A stretch of 64,000 bases of DNA. Source: Pseudomonas costantinii (GTDB lineage: Bacteria > Pseudomonadota > Gammaproteobacteria > Pseudomonadales > Pseudomonadaceae). The position numbers were made by a program, and so were the translations under genes. The stretch lies in NCBI RefSeq assembly GCF_001870435.1, contig NZ_MDDR01000034.1, positions 372,001 to 436,000 of the forward strand. The letters run 5' to 3'. This document shows positions 1-7,791 of this stretch, piece by piece (position 1 is the first letter of the stretch; each line of letters starts with the position of its first letter). The notes under the pieces were generated by a model. It was not told the DNA's origin. It did not search any database and saw only the letters and a list, made by a program, of their open reading frames with translations.

Positions 1-2
1 TT

Positions 3-308
3 CTTGAGCCTAAGGTCAATGCCAACCGCCAACGCCAAGTCTGGACGCTGGACCTGGTGTTGTTGCCGCTGGTGGGGTTTGATGCTGCTGGCGGACGTTT
101 GGGCATGGGCGGCGGTTTCTATGACCGCAGCCTGGCGTACCTGGCTCGACGCAAAAGCTGGCGCAAACCGACGCTGCTGGGCCTGGCCCATGAATGTCAG
201 AAGGTTAATCGTTTGGCGCAGGCGAGCTGGGACGTGCCGCTGGCTGGCACCGTCACCGATAAAAAGTGGTATGTCGCACAGACGCCACTGGAAAATGTGG
301 CGCCTTGA
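3..308 (+). CDS. 5-formyltetrahydrofolate cyclo-ligase, C-terminal part
   Basis: This is the 3' end of a gene that begins before the window; the reading frame is open from base 3. The visible part contains GMGGGFYDR, the glycine-rich ATP/substrate-binding signature of 5-formyltetrahydrofolate cyclo-ligases (YgfA/MTHFS), followed by the conserved tail ending in DVPLAGTVTDKKWY. The enzyme converts 5-formyl-THF to 5,10-methenyl-THF with ATP in the cytoplasm. In pseudomonads it lies beside zapA and the 6S RNA gene, which would be just left of this window. The next gene converges on it from the minus strand 6 bases after its stop. Confidence 0.9.
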   Translation, partial: LEPKVNANRQRQVWTLDLVLLPLVGFDAAGGRLGMGGGFYDRSLAYLARRKSWRKPTLLGLAHECQKVNRLAQASWDVPLAGTVTDKKWYVAQTPLENVAP

Positions 309-314
309 AGGGCG

Positions 315-464
315 TTAGCGCTTGAACGGTTGTGGCTGCTGCTGAGCCAGTTCAACGGGCGCATCGGTCTTGTTCGACCACAAGCTCTGCGCATACCCGG
401 TGGTCACGACGCCCAGACCAAACAAAATAACCAAAATCCATAGTAAATCCGGTTTACGTTGCAT
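315..464 (-). CDS. Small single-pass membrane protein, 49 residues, unknown function
   Basis: A short frame reads MQRKPDLLWILVILFGLGVV and ends QQQPQPFKR. One hydrophobic segment (about residues 7-21) follows a short basic N-terminus, so the likely topology is an inner-membrane anchor with a Gln/Pro-rich periplasmic tail. A strong Shine-Dalgarno (GAAGGGGGG) sits 7-15 bases before the ATG. The gene is convergent with the cyclo-ligase and divergent from the EVE-domain gene. Codon choice fits the host. I do not recognise a named family; the start, RBS and membrane segment are what support it as real. Confidence 0.7.
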   Translation of the reverse strand: MQRKPDLLWILVILFGLGVVTTGYAQSLWSNKTDAPVELAQQQPQPFKR

Positions 465-659
465 CGATTGCCCCCCTTCAGGCACCTCGTACACGATGAC
501 AACAACGTTCCAAAGTAGTCCGTTGCAGCTGCGTCAAGCTTAAAACCCCGGCATTCTGCGGTAACGTGAACCAACACGCAAACCTTGACGCCAACCGACC
601 GTCGGTTTGTCATCAAATTGCCCGACAACTTGCCCAATGCCTTTTTGAGGAGCCCAAAA

Positions 660-1109
660 ATGGCCTACTGGCTGATGAAATCCGAGCCCGACGAACTCTC
701 TATCAAAGGCCTGGAAAAGCTCGGCGAAGCGCGCTGGGATGGGGTACGCAACTATCAGGCGCGCAACTTCCTAAGAGCCATGGCCGTCGGCGATGAGTTT
801 TTCTTCTATCACTCCAGCTGCCCCGAGCCGGGCATTGCCGGGATTGGGAAAATCATCGAGGCCGCTTATCCGGACCCCACCGCACTGGAGCCGGGAGGCC
901 ACTACTTCGACGCCAAGGCCAGCCCAGAGAAAAATCCCTGGAGTGCGATCAATGTGGCGCACGTTAAAACCTTTCCAAAGGTGCTGGGCCTGGGCTATCT
1001 GAAACAGCAAACCGCGCTCGCCGAGTTGCCACTGGTGCAAAAGGGCAGTCGGCTGTCCGTGATGCCGGTGACCGCCGAGCAATGGGCAGCGGTGCTCGCC
1101 CTGCACTGA
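660..1109 (+). CDS. EVE domain-containing protein (thymocyte nuclear protein 1-like)
   Basis: The 149-residue product begins MAYWLMKSEPDELSI and contains GVRNYQARNFLR and FFYHSSCPEPGIAGIGKI, the core of the EVE (PUA-like) fold of the THYN1/YciI-neighbour group. EVE domains bind modified bases in nucleic acids; the bacterial stand-alone forms have no settled function. The ATG at 660 is preferred because GAGGAG lies 9 bases upstream; an in-frame start 75 bases earlier would add a non-conserved tail. It is the usual neighbour of the cyclo-ligase in Pseudomonas and is likely monocistronic. Confidence 0.9.
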   Translation: MAYWLMKSEPDELSIKGLEKLGEARWDGVRNYQARNFLRAMAVGDEFFFYHSSCPEPGIAGIGKIIEAAYPDPTALEPGGHYFDAKASPEKNPWSAINVAHVKTFPKVLGLGYLKQQTALAELPLVQKGSRLSVMPVTAEQWAAVLALH

Positions 1110-1180
1110 TAAAGCAGAACCCTGCGGTCACGCCTCTGGCGCATGCATCTGTGCGCCAAGCGCGTTAGGCTTGCGCTTCA

Positions 1181-1220
1181 TTTGACCGGTATCAAGGGCC
1201 TTCGGGCGACATCGGTCAAA
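1181..1220. promoter_or_regulatory. Inverted repeat upstream of the HlyD/ABC exporter
   Basis: Two arms, TTTGACCG (1181-1188) and CGGTCAAA (1213-1220), form an 8-bp inverted repeat separated by 24 bases and end about 30 bases before the exporter's first gene. The left arm carries a TTGACC -35-like hexamer. This could be a repressor operator with half-sites three helical turns apart, or a leader hairpin. No regulator gene sits next to it, so the cognate factor is unknown. Confidence 0.35.
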
Positions 1221-1249
1221 CTAGGACGCTAATGCCGCAGGATGCAGCC

Positions 1250-2215
1250 ATGTCAACGAACCACCACACACCCCGTCTTTTTGCCGTCGCACTGATCGCC
1301 TTGTTGTTGGGTGCCGGTGGCTTCGGTTATTGGCGATCCACCCAGGACCGCCTGCCCGAAGGCCTGAGCATGGGCAATGGCCGCCTGGAATCCACCGAAG
1401 TACAGATCGCCGCCAAGATCCCCGGGCGCCTGGCCGAAGTGCGGGTGGATGAAGGCGACAAGGTGCTCAAGGGCCAACTGCTGGCGCGCATGGACACTCG
1501 CACTCTTGAGGCCCAGCGCGCCCAGGCCGAGGCCGAAGTGCTGCGTGCCAAGGAAAACTTCGCGGCCGCCGAGGCCAATGTGCAGTTGCGCCAAAGCGAG
1601 CAGTTGCTGGCCAACCAGGAACTCAAGCGCACCCAGGAGCTGTACAAGCGCGGCTTCGCCAGCACGCAGTTGATCGACCAACAGCAAGCCCGCCAGAACA
1701 CCGGCAATGCGGCGGTGATCGCAGCGCAAGCTCAGGTCAACTCAGTGAAGGCCTCCATCGGCGCCGCCCAGGCCCAAGTGGCCCAGCTCACCAGCGAAAT
1801 CGATGACAGCAGCCTGCGCGCGCCCATCGACGGCATTATCCAACTGCGCCTGGCTGAACCCGGCGAAGTGCTCGGCGCGGGCGGCCGAGTTTTGCTGCTG
1901 ATCGACCCCAACGATCAGTACATGAACCTCTACCTGCCCGCCTCCGTCACCGGCCGCCTGACCGTCGGCAGTGAAGCGCGTATTCTCCTCGACGCGCTGC
2001 CCCAACAACCGCTGCCCGCCAAGATCAGTTTTGTCGCCGCCAAATCGCAGTTCACCCCCAAGGAAGTGGAGACCCGCGATGAGCGCCAGAAACTGGTGTT
2101 CCGCGTCAAACTGCGCCTGACTCAACCCAGCGCCGTACCGCAAGCCAAACCGGGCATGCCCGGCGCCGGCTACGTGCGCACGGCTGACATCGCCTGGCCG
2201 GCCAATCTGCAATGA
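1250..2215 (+). CDS. HlyD-family membrane fusion protein of an ABC exporter
   Basis: The product (322 residues from this start) has an N-terminal signal anchor (about residues 10-26), the biotinyl-lipoyl half-motif GRLAEVRVDEGDKVLKGQLL, a long Ala/Gln/Glu-rich coiled coil (about 75-175), the second lipoyl half (LRAPIDGIIQLRLAEPGEVL) and a beta-barrel ending with the FTPKEVETRDERQKLVF block typical of YbhG/YhiI-type adaptors. It bridges inner-membrane ABC permeases to an outer-membrane channel. Its stop overlaps the start of the next gene (ATGA), so translation is coupled. The ATG at 1232 is also possible: both starts have an AGGA. Substrate cannot be told from sequence. Confidence 0.88.
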   Translation: MSTNHHTPRLFAVALIALLLGAGGFGYWRSTQDRLPEGLSMGNGRLESTEVQIAAKIPGRLAEVRVDEGDKVLKGQLLARMDTRTLEAQRAQAEAEVLRAKENFAAAEANVQLRQSEQLLANQELKRTQELYKRGFASTQLIDQQQARQNTGNAAVIAAQAQVNSVKASIGAAQAQVAQLTSEIDDSSLRAPIDGIIQLRLAEPGEVLGAGGRVLLLIDPNDQYMNLYLPASVTGRLTVGSEARILLDALPQQPLPAKISFVAAKSQFTPKEVETRDERQKLVFRVKLRLTQPSAVPQAKPGMPGAGYVRTADIAWPANLQ

Positions 2216-4929
2216 CCGGCTTGGCACTGCACGCCACGGGGATCAACCACCGCTACGGCAAGCAACAGGCACTGGTCGACATCGCCTTCAGCCTGCCGGC
2301 CGGTACCCGCTGTGGGTTGATCGGCCCGGATGGCGCGGGTAAATCGAGCCTGCTGGGTTTGATCGCCGGGGTTAAAAAGCTTCAGGTCGGTCAACTGGAG
2401 GTGCTCGGCGGCTCCATCGAAAACCGCCGTCACCGCAACAGCCTGTATCCGCGCATTGCCTTCATGCCGCAGGGGCTGGGCGGCAACCTGTACCCCGAAC
2501 TGTCCATCAGCGAGAACATCCGCTTTTTCGCCACGCTATTTGGCCTGTCGAAAGCGGACTGCGACCAGCGTATGCACAATCTGCTGCTGGCCACCGACCT
2601 CGCGCGGTTTGCCGAGCGCCCCGCGGGCAAGCTCTCCGGCGGGATGAAGCAGAAACTCGGCCTGTGCTGCGCGCTGATCCACGACCCGGACCTGTTGATC
2701 CTTGACGAACCGACCACCGGCATCGACCCGCTGTCGCGTCGACGGTTCTGGGAACTGGTCGAAACCGTACGCCGCGAGCGGCCGCAACTGACACTGCTGG
2801 TGGCCACGGCCTACATGGAAGAAGCCGAGCAATTCGAACATTGCTTGATGCTCGACCGCGGCAAACTGATCGCCGACGGCCTCAGCAGCGAGCTGGCAAC
2901 AGCAACACCCAGCGGCAAACTGGACGAAGCCTTCACCCACTTCCAAGGCGACAGTGCCCACAACAGCCAACCGCTGGTGATCCCGCCACGCGAAGGCGGC
3001 AACACCGATATCGCCATCGAAGCCCACGATCTGACCCTGCGCTTTGGTGATTTCACGGCGGTGAACAAGGTCAGCTTTGCCATCGGCCGGGGCGAGATTT
3101 TCGGTTTCCTCGGCTCCAATGGCTGCGGCAAGACCACCACCATGAAAGTCCTCACCGGGTTAATGCCGGCCACCGAAGGCAACGCGATATTGCTGGGCAA
3201 CCCGGTGAATGCCAAGGACCTGGCGACCCGCAAGCGCGTGGGCTTCATGTCGCAAAGTTTCTCGCTGTACGGCGAACTCAGCGTGCGCCAGAACCTGGTA
3301 CTGCACGCGCAACTGTTTGATCTGCCCAAAGCCGACAGTGGCCCGCGTATCGACGAACTGATCCAACGCTTCGACCTCGGTGACATAGCCGAGCAACCGT
3401 CTGGAGAACTGCCCCTCGGCCTGCGCCAGCGCTTGTCATTGGCCGTGGCGGTGTTGCATCGCCCCGAAGTGCTGATCCTCGATGAACCCACCTCAGGCGT
3501 CGACCCGGCAGCGCGGGATGATTTCTGGCGGCTGCTGATCGAGCTGTCCCGCGAACAGGGCGTGACGATCTTCCTGTCCACCCACTTTATGAACGAGGCC
3601 CAGCGCTGCGACCGCATCTCCTTGATGCACGCGGGCAAGGTGCTGGCCTGCGACACACCGGACGCACTGCAACAGCAGTTCCACGGCGACACTCTGGAGG
3701 CCGCATTCGTCACCTGCCTGGAACAGGCCCAAGGCGAAGCCGAACCCTCCGTGCCGAGCAAAACCGTCAGCGAAACCAGCACACCGCCGATCAGCAAACG
3801 GGGTTTCAGCCTGTCCCGGTTATTGGCCGTAGCCAGCCGCGAAGGCAAAGAACTGCTGCGTGACAAAGTGCGCATGGCCTTCGCCCTGCTCGGGGCGATG
3901 TTCATGATGGTGATCTTCGGCTACGGGATTTCCCTGGACGTGGAAAAACTCGCCTTCGCCGTCTATGACCAGGACCAGACCCCACAGAGCCGTGCCTATC
4001 TGGAAGCCTTCCGCAGTTCGCGCTACTTCGCCGAGCAGTCGCCCATTCGCGACGCGAACGAACTGCACCGGCGCCTGCAACGCTCGGAAATCAAACTGGC
4101 CCTGGAGATTCCGCCCGGTTTTGGCCGCGACCTTTATGCCGGTCGCCAGCCCACGGTGGCCGCGTGGCTCGACGGCGGCATGCCGTTTCGCGCGGAAACC
4201 AGCCGCAACTATGTAGAAGCGGTGCACCAAGGCAACCTCCAGCAACTGGCCGAACTCAGCAGCCTGCCGCTGAACAACAGCGTCGCCGCCAAGCTGGAAA
4301 CCCGCTTTCGCTATAACCAAGACGTCGTCAGTGTGAATGCTATCGGCCCAGGCGTGATGGCGCTGATCCTGGCATTTATTCCGGCGATGCTCACCGCGCT
4401 GGGCATCGTGCGGGAAAAAGAGCTGGGCTCGATCACCAACTTCTACGCCACACCCCTGACTCGCCTGGAATTCCTGCTGGGCAAACAGGCGCCGTATCTG
4501 GCCGTGAGCCTGGTCAACCTGGCGCTGCTGGTGGCGATGAACCGCTGGCTGTTCGGCGTGCCGTTCAAGGGCAGCGGCCTGACGCTGGCATTCGGCGGGC
4601 TGTTGTACGTGCTGGCCACCACCAGCATGGGCTTGCTGATTTCCGCGTTCACCCGTACCCAGATCGCCGCGATCCTCGGCACCATGATCATCACCAGCCT
4701 GCCGACCATCCAGTTCTCCGGGCTGATCGTGCCGCGTTCGTCCCTGGAAGGTGCCGCCGCACTGATGGGTATGCTGTTTCCGGCCGGGCACTTTTTGGAT
4801 ATCGCGGTGGGTACCTTTACCAAGGCTCTGGACCTGCGCCAGTTGTGGCCGCAATGCCTGGCGCTGTTCGGTTTCTTTGTCGGGTTCACCGGGCTGAGCC
4901 TGATCATGCTCAAGAAGCAGGAGGCCTGA
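2212..4929 (+). CDS. RbbA-like ABC exporter: two ATPase domains fused to an ABC-2 permease
   Basis: The 905-residue chain holds NBD1 (Walker A GPDGAGKS 38-45, signature LSGGM 141-145, Walker B LLILDEP from 161), NBD2 (Walker A GSNGCGKT 301-308, signature LPLGL 400-404, Walker B VLILDEP from 420) and an ABC-2 membrane domain from about 555 with a periplasmic loop and five C-terminal helices. NBD1 has ATAYMEEAE where the H-loop histidine should be, whereas NBD2 keeps STHFMNEA. One composite ATP site is therefore degenerate and one is consensus. The architecture matches E. coli RbbA/YhiH. It overlaps both neighbours by 4 and 1 bases, forming one exporter operon. RbbA was named for ribosome association, but the operon context here indicates drug or lipid export. 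Confidence 0.9.
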   Translation: MTGLALHATGINHRYGKQQALVDIAFSLPAGTRCGLIGPDGAGKSSLLGLIAGVKKLQVGQLEVLGGSIENRRHRNSLYPRIAFMPQGLGGNLYPELSISENIRFFATLFGLSKADCDQRMHNLLLATDLARFAERPAGKLSGGMKQKLGLCCALIHDPDLLILDEPTTGIDPLSRRRFWELVETVRRERPQLTLLVATAYMEEAEQFEHCLMLDRGKLIADGLSSELATATPSGKLDEAFTHFQGDSAHNSQPLVIPPREGGNTDIAIEAHDLTLRFGDFTAVNKVSFAIGRGEIFGFLGSNGCGKTTTMKVLTGLMPATEGNAILLGNPVNAKDLATRKRVGFMSQSFSLYGELSVRQNLVLHAQLFDLPKADSGPRIDELIQRFDLGDIAEQPSGELPLGLRQRLSLAVAVLHRPEVLILDEPTSGVDPAARDDFWRLLIELSREQGVTIFLSTHFMNEAQRCDRISLMHAGKVLACDTPDALQQQFHGDTLEAAFVTCLEQAQGEAEPSVPSKTVSETSTPPISKRGFSLSRLLAVASREGKELLRDKVRMAFALLGAMFMMVIFGYGISLDVEKLAFAVYDQDQTPQSRAYLEAFRSSRYFAEQSPIRDANELHRRLQRSEIKLALEIPPGFGRDLYAGRQPTVAAWLDGGMPFRAETSRNYVEAVHQGNLQQLAELSSLPLNNSVAAKLETRFRYNQDVVSVNAIGPGVMALILAFIPAMLTALGIVREKELGSITNFYATPLTRLEFLLGKQAPYLAVSLVNLALLVAMNRWLFGVPFKGSGLTLAFGGLLYVLATTSMGLLISAFTRTQIAAILGTMIITSLPTIQFSGLIVPRSSLEGAAALMGMLFPAGHFLDIAVGTFTKALDLRQLWPQCLALFGFFVGFTGLSLIMLKKQEA

Positions 4930-6047
4930 TGCACAAGCTCGCTCACATCCTGCGCCTGGGCATCAAGGAACTGACCAGCCTGCGCCACGACAGCGTGTTG
5001 CTGTTGTTTCTGTTCTACGCCTTCACCGTCGCCATCTACATGCCCGCCGCCGGTTCGGTGATTGGTGTTCACAACGCCAGCGTGGCCTTTGTCGATGAAG
5101 ACCACAGCCCGCTGTCTCGGCAGATGGCCGAGGCGTTGCAGCCCCCCGAGTTTCAGCCGCCCGCGCCGCTGGCCTACGACCAGTTGGACAAGGTCATGGA
5201 CAGCGGCGAGTACACCTTCGTGGTCAACGTGCCGGCGAACTTCCAGGCCGATCTGTTGGCCGGGCGCCAGCCGGGCGTGCAGGTGAACGTTGATGCGACA
5301 GCGATGAGCCAGGCGTTCATGGGCGCAGGCTATATCGGGCGGATTTTTCAGCGCGAGCTGCTGAGTTACAGCAGCCAAACCGACGCCGCCAGCAAGATGC
5401 CTGCCCGGCTGACGACCCGTGCCCTGTTCAATACCAACCTGGAAGGCGGCTGGTTTTTGGCGGTGATCCAGATCGTCAACAACATCACCATCCTCGCTAT
5501 CGTGCTGACCGGCACCGCACTGCTGCGCGAGCGCGAGCACGGCACGCTCGACCATTTGCTGGTGCTGCCGCTGACCGCGCTGGAAATCATGCTGGCGAAA
5601 ATCTGGAGCAACATGCTGGTGGTGGTGCTGTGTACCTGGCTGTCGCTGGAGCTGGTGGTCAAAGGTTTGCTCGGCGTGCCGTTGGCCGGGTCCTTGAGCC
5701 TGTTCTTGTTTGTGACGGCGCTTTACCTGTTTGCCAGCACCGCGTTGGGGATCTTCCTCGCCACCCTCGCCCGCTCGACGCCGCAATTCGGCTTGCTGGC
5801 GATCCCGGTGATTATCCCGATGCTGTTGCTCTCCGGCGGCAGCACGCCGCTGGACAGCATGCCCGAGTGGTTGCAGTGGGTGATGCAGGGCTCGCCGTCG
5901 ACGCACTTTGTGAGTTTGAGCGCGGCGATTTTGTTTCGGGATGCGGGCGTGGGTGTGGTGTGGCCGGATTTGCTGGCGTTGGCAGGGATTGGCTTGGTGT
6001 TTTTTGCGGTGGCGCTGGCCAGGTTCAGGAAAAGTCTCGCCTCCTGA
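4929..6047 (+). CDS. ABC-2 type permease (YhhJ-like) of the exporter operon
   Basis: The 372-residue product starts MHKLAHILRLGIKELTSLRHD, has one N-terminal helix (about 23-40), a large periplasmic domain resembling the RbbA permease loop, and five or six C-terminal helices containing LLREREHGTLDHLLVLPLT, the ABC-2 transporter motif. Its ATG overlaps the stop of the fusion gene (TGATG). It is expected to pair with the permease half of the preceding protein to make a complete channel with the HlyD adaptor. No outer-membrane factor is encoded here, so a TolC-like protein must come from elsewhere. Confidence 0.88.
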   Translation: MHKLAHILRLGIKELTSLRHDSVLLLFLFYAFTVAIYMPAAGSVIGVHNASVAFVDEDHSPLSRQMAEALQPPEFQPPAPLAYDQLDKVMDSGEYTFVVNVPANFQADLLAGRQPGVQVNVDATAMSQAFMGAGYIGRIFQRELLSYSSQTDAASKMPARLTTRALFNTNLEGGWFLAVIQIVNNITILAIVLTGTALLREREHGTLDHLLVLPLTALEIMLAKIWSNMLVVVLCTWLSLELVVKGLLGVPLAGSLSLFLFVTALYLFASTALGIFLATLARSTPQFGLLAIPVIIPMLLLSGGSTPLDSMPEWLQWVMQGSPSTHFVSLSAAILFRDAGVGVVWPDLLALAGIGLVFFAVALARFRKSLAS

Positions 6048-6056
6048 CATGACCGG

Positions 6057-6157
6057 CGTAGCAGCTGTCGAGCTTTAGCGAGGCTGCATCGGCCGCGGTA
6101 CGGTCTTGAACCGAGTTGCGCCCGACGCAGCCTCGCTAAAGCTCGACAGCTGCTACG
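6057..6157. repeat. REPIN-like inverted repeat (31-bp perfect arms)
   Basis: The arms 6057-6087 and 6127-6157 are perfect reverse complements (core GCTTTAGCGAGGCTGC / GCAGCCTCGCTAAAGC) separated by 39 bases. The block fills the gap between two convergent genes. Two inverted REP units with a short spacer is the REPIN layout described in P. fluorescens; as RNA it would form a long hairpin able to end transcription from either side. Confidence 0.75.
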
Positions 6158-6179
6158 AGTGGTTTAGGGTCTCAGTGGA

Positions 6180-6587
6180 CTACTGGATGATGAGGTTGTT
6201 GAACAACAGATCTTCCACCACCGGCTTGCCGGTCTCGTCATTCATCACTTGCTGAGTCTGCTTCAAGGCTTCCTGTCGCAGTTTTTCTTTGCCTTCGACA
6301 GTACTCATGGCCTCGTTGGTCTGCTGGGTAAACAGCGCCACCAACTGGTTACGGATCAGCGGATCGTTGGCTTTGACCGCAGCGGCGGCTTCAGGCCCCG
6401 TTACGCGCAGGGCGATGTCGGCTTTGAATACCTTGAGCTTCGCCGTGCCATCCAGACCGTAGTTACCCACGAATGGCGGGGTCAGGCTGATATAGCTGAC
6501 CTTCGGCGCCTCGCCTTCTTTCGCTTCTTCGGCCTGGGCTGCCATCGGCAAGGTCAGGGCCAGCATCAACAGGATCCACGCTTTCAC
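6180..6587 (-). CDS. FliL-like flagellar basal body-associated protein, non-flagellar locus
   Basis: The 135-residue product has a cleavable signal peptide (MKAWILLMLALTLPMAAQA) and then a FliL-type domain: YISLTPPFVGNYG, followed by ADIALRV, DPLIRNQLVALF and a C-terminal helix ending PVVEDLLFNNLIIQ. Classical FliL is an inner-membrane protein of the flagellar stator complex; this copy lacks the long cytoplasmic/TM anchor and appears periplasmic. It is a single gene away from any flagellar cluster and is conserved here in pseudomonads. Function is uncertain; membership of the FliL superfamily is fairly sure. Confidence 0.75.
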   Translation of the reverse strand: MKAWILLMLALTLPMAAQAEEAKEGEAPKVSYISLTPPFVGNYGLDGTAKLKVFKADIALRVTGPEAAAAVKANDPLIRNQLVALFTQQTNEAMSTVEGKEKLRQEALKQTQQVMNDETGKPVVEDLLFNNLIIQ

Positions 6588-6678
6588 AGTTCATTCCTCG
6601 AATTCGATTGCCGGGTAGCATAACGCTAGCAAGGCTGAGCACAAGCTTATGGCGACTTATCAGGCCCGGGCATGCTCG

Positions 6679-6706
6679 TTGACCCACGGGCGTACCCTCC
6701 TACACT
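6679..6706 (+). promoter_or_regulatory. Candidate sigma-70 promoter of the quinone oxidoreductase gene
   Basis: TTGACC (6679-6684) and TACACT (6701-6706) are separated by 16 bases, and the start codon lies 32 bases beyond. The -35 box matches 5 of 6 consensus positions. This is a reading of the sequence only. Confidence 0.4.
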
Positions 6707-6737
6707 TATCGGCCACGACGCCAAAAGGAATAGTCCG

Positions 6738-7715
6738 ATGAAAGCTGTGCTGTGCAAAGCCTTCGGCCCCGCCGAAACCCTGGTGCTGGAAGAGATCGCC
6801 AGCCCGGAGATCAAGAAAAACGAAATTCTGCTGGACGTGCACGCAGCCGGGGTCAACTTCCCGGACACCCTGATCATCGAGGGCAAATACCAGTTCAAGC
6901 CGCCCTTTCCGTTTTCACCGGGTGGCGAGGCGGCGGGCGTGGTCAGTGAAGTGGGCGAAAAGGTCAGCCATCTTAAGGTTGGCGACCGGGTGATGGCGCT
7001 GACGGGCTGGGGCAGCTTTGCCGAGCAGGTCGCGGTGCCGGGCTACAACGTGCTGCCGATCCCGCCGAGCATGGATTTCAACACGGCCGCCGCGTTCAGC
7101 ATGACTTACGGCACTTCCATGCATGCCCTGAAACAACGGGCCAACCTGCAACCCGGTGAAACCCTGCTGGTACTCGGCGCTTCCGGTGGCGTGGGCCTGG
7201 CTGCCGTGGAAATCGGCAAAGCCATGGGCGCCCGAGTGATCGCCGCTGCCAGCAGCGCCGACAAGCTCGCTGTGGCCAAGGCAGCCGGCGCCGATGAGTT
7301 GATCAACTACAGCGAAGCCAGCCTCAAGGAGGAAATCAAACGCCTGACCGACGGCAATGGTGTCGATGTGATCTACGACCCCGTGGGCGGCGATCTGTTT
7401 GACCAGGCCATCCGTGGCATCGCCTGGGGCGGCCGCCTGCTGGTGGTGGGCTTCGCCAGCGGGCGCATTCCCGAGCTGCCGGTCAACCTGGCCCTGCTCA
7501 AGGGCGCGGCGGTGGTCGGGGTGTTCTGGGGTTCGTTTGCCCAGCGCCAGCCGCAGGACAATGCGGCGAACTTCCAACAGTTGTTCACTTGGTATGCCGA
7601 GGGCAAGTTGAAGCCGCTGGTGTCGCAGGTTTACCCGCTGGAACAGGCCGCCCAGGCGATCAATGATCTGGGCCAGCGTAAAGCCGTCGGCAAGGTGGTG
7701 GTTCAACTACGCTGA
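6738..7715 (+). CDS. NADPH:quinone oxidoreductase (zinc-independent MDR family)
   Basis: The 325-residue product is a medium-chain dehydrogenase/reductase. A GroES-like N-terminal half (VNFPDTLIIEGKYQFKPPFP, PGGEAAGVV) is followed by the Rossmann nucleotide motif GASGGVG at 147-153. The cysteines that ligate catalytic and structural zinc in alcohol dehydrogenases are absent, placing it with quinone oxidoreductases. It should reduce quinones or enone substrates with NADPH in the cytoplasm. The ATG at 6738 follows AAAGGAA; an in-frame upstream ATG would add 22 unconserved residues. It is followed by a 10-bp hairpin and then a phosphatase gene on the same strand. Confidence 0.9.
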   Translation: MKAVLCKAFGPAETLVLEEIASPEIKKNEILLDVHAAGVNFPDTLIIEGKYQFKPPFPFSPGGEAAGVVSEVGEKVSHLKVGDRVMALTGWGSFAEQVAVPGYNVLPIPPSMDFNTAAAFSMTYGTSMHALKQRANLQPGETLLVLGASGGVGLAAVEIGKAMGARVIAAASSADKLAVAKAAGADELINYSEASLKEEIKRLTDGNGVDVIYDPVGGDLFDQAIRGIAWGGRLLVVGFASGRIPELPVNLALLKGAAVVGVFWGSFAQRQPQDNAANFQQLFTWYAEGKLKPLVSQVYPLEQAAQAINDLGQRKAVGKVVVQLR

Positions 7716-7741
7716 CCGTTGTTTCATTTTGCCCACGCAGG

Positions 7742-7767
7742 GCCTTGGCGCATGATCGCGCCAAGGC
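7742..7767 (+). terminator. Hairpin after the quinone oxidoreductase gene
   Basis: GCCTTGGCGC (7742-7751) and GCGCCAAGGC (7758-7767) form a perfect 10-bp stem with a 6-base loop. There is no clear T-run after it, so it may be an incomplete or Rho-assisted terminator, or an mRNA stabiliser between two genes. Confidence 0.5.
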
Positions 7768-7791
7768 ACTCAATTAAAGGCAGGAAGGGTC

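Noticed and set aside
4443..6050. A 535-codon minus-strand frame opposite the exporter permeases
   Set aside because: Gln/His/Arg-rich antisense frame with no domain; the opposite strand encodes a complete ABC-2 permease.
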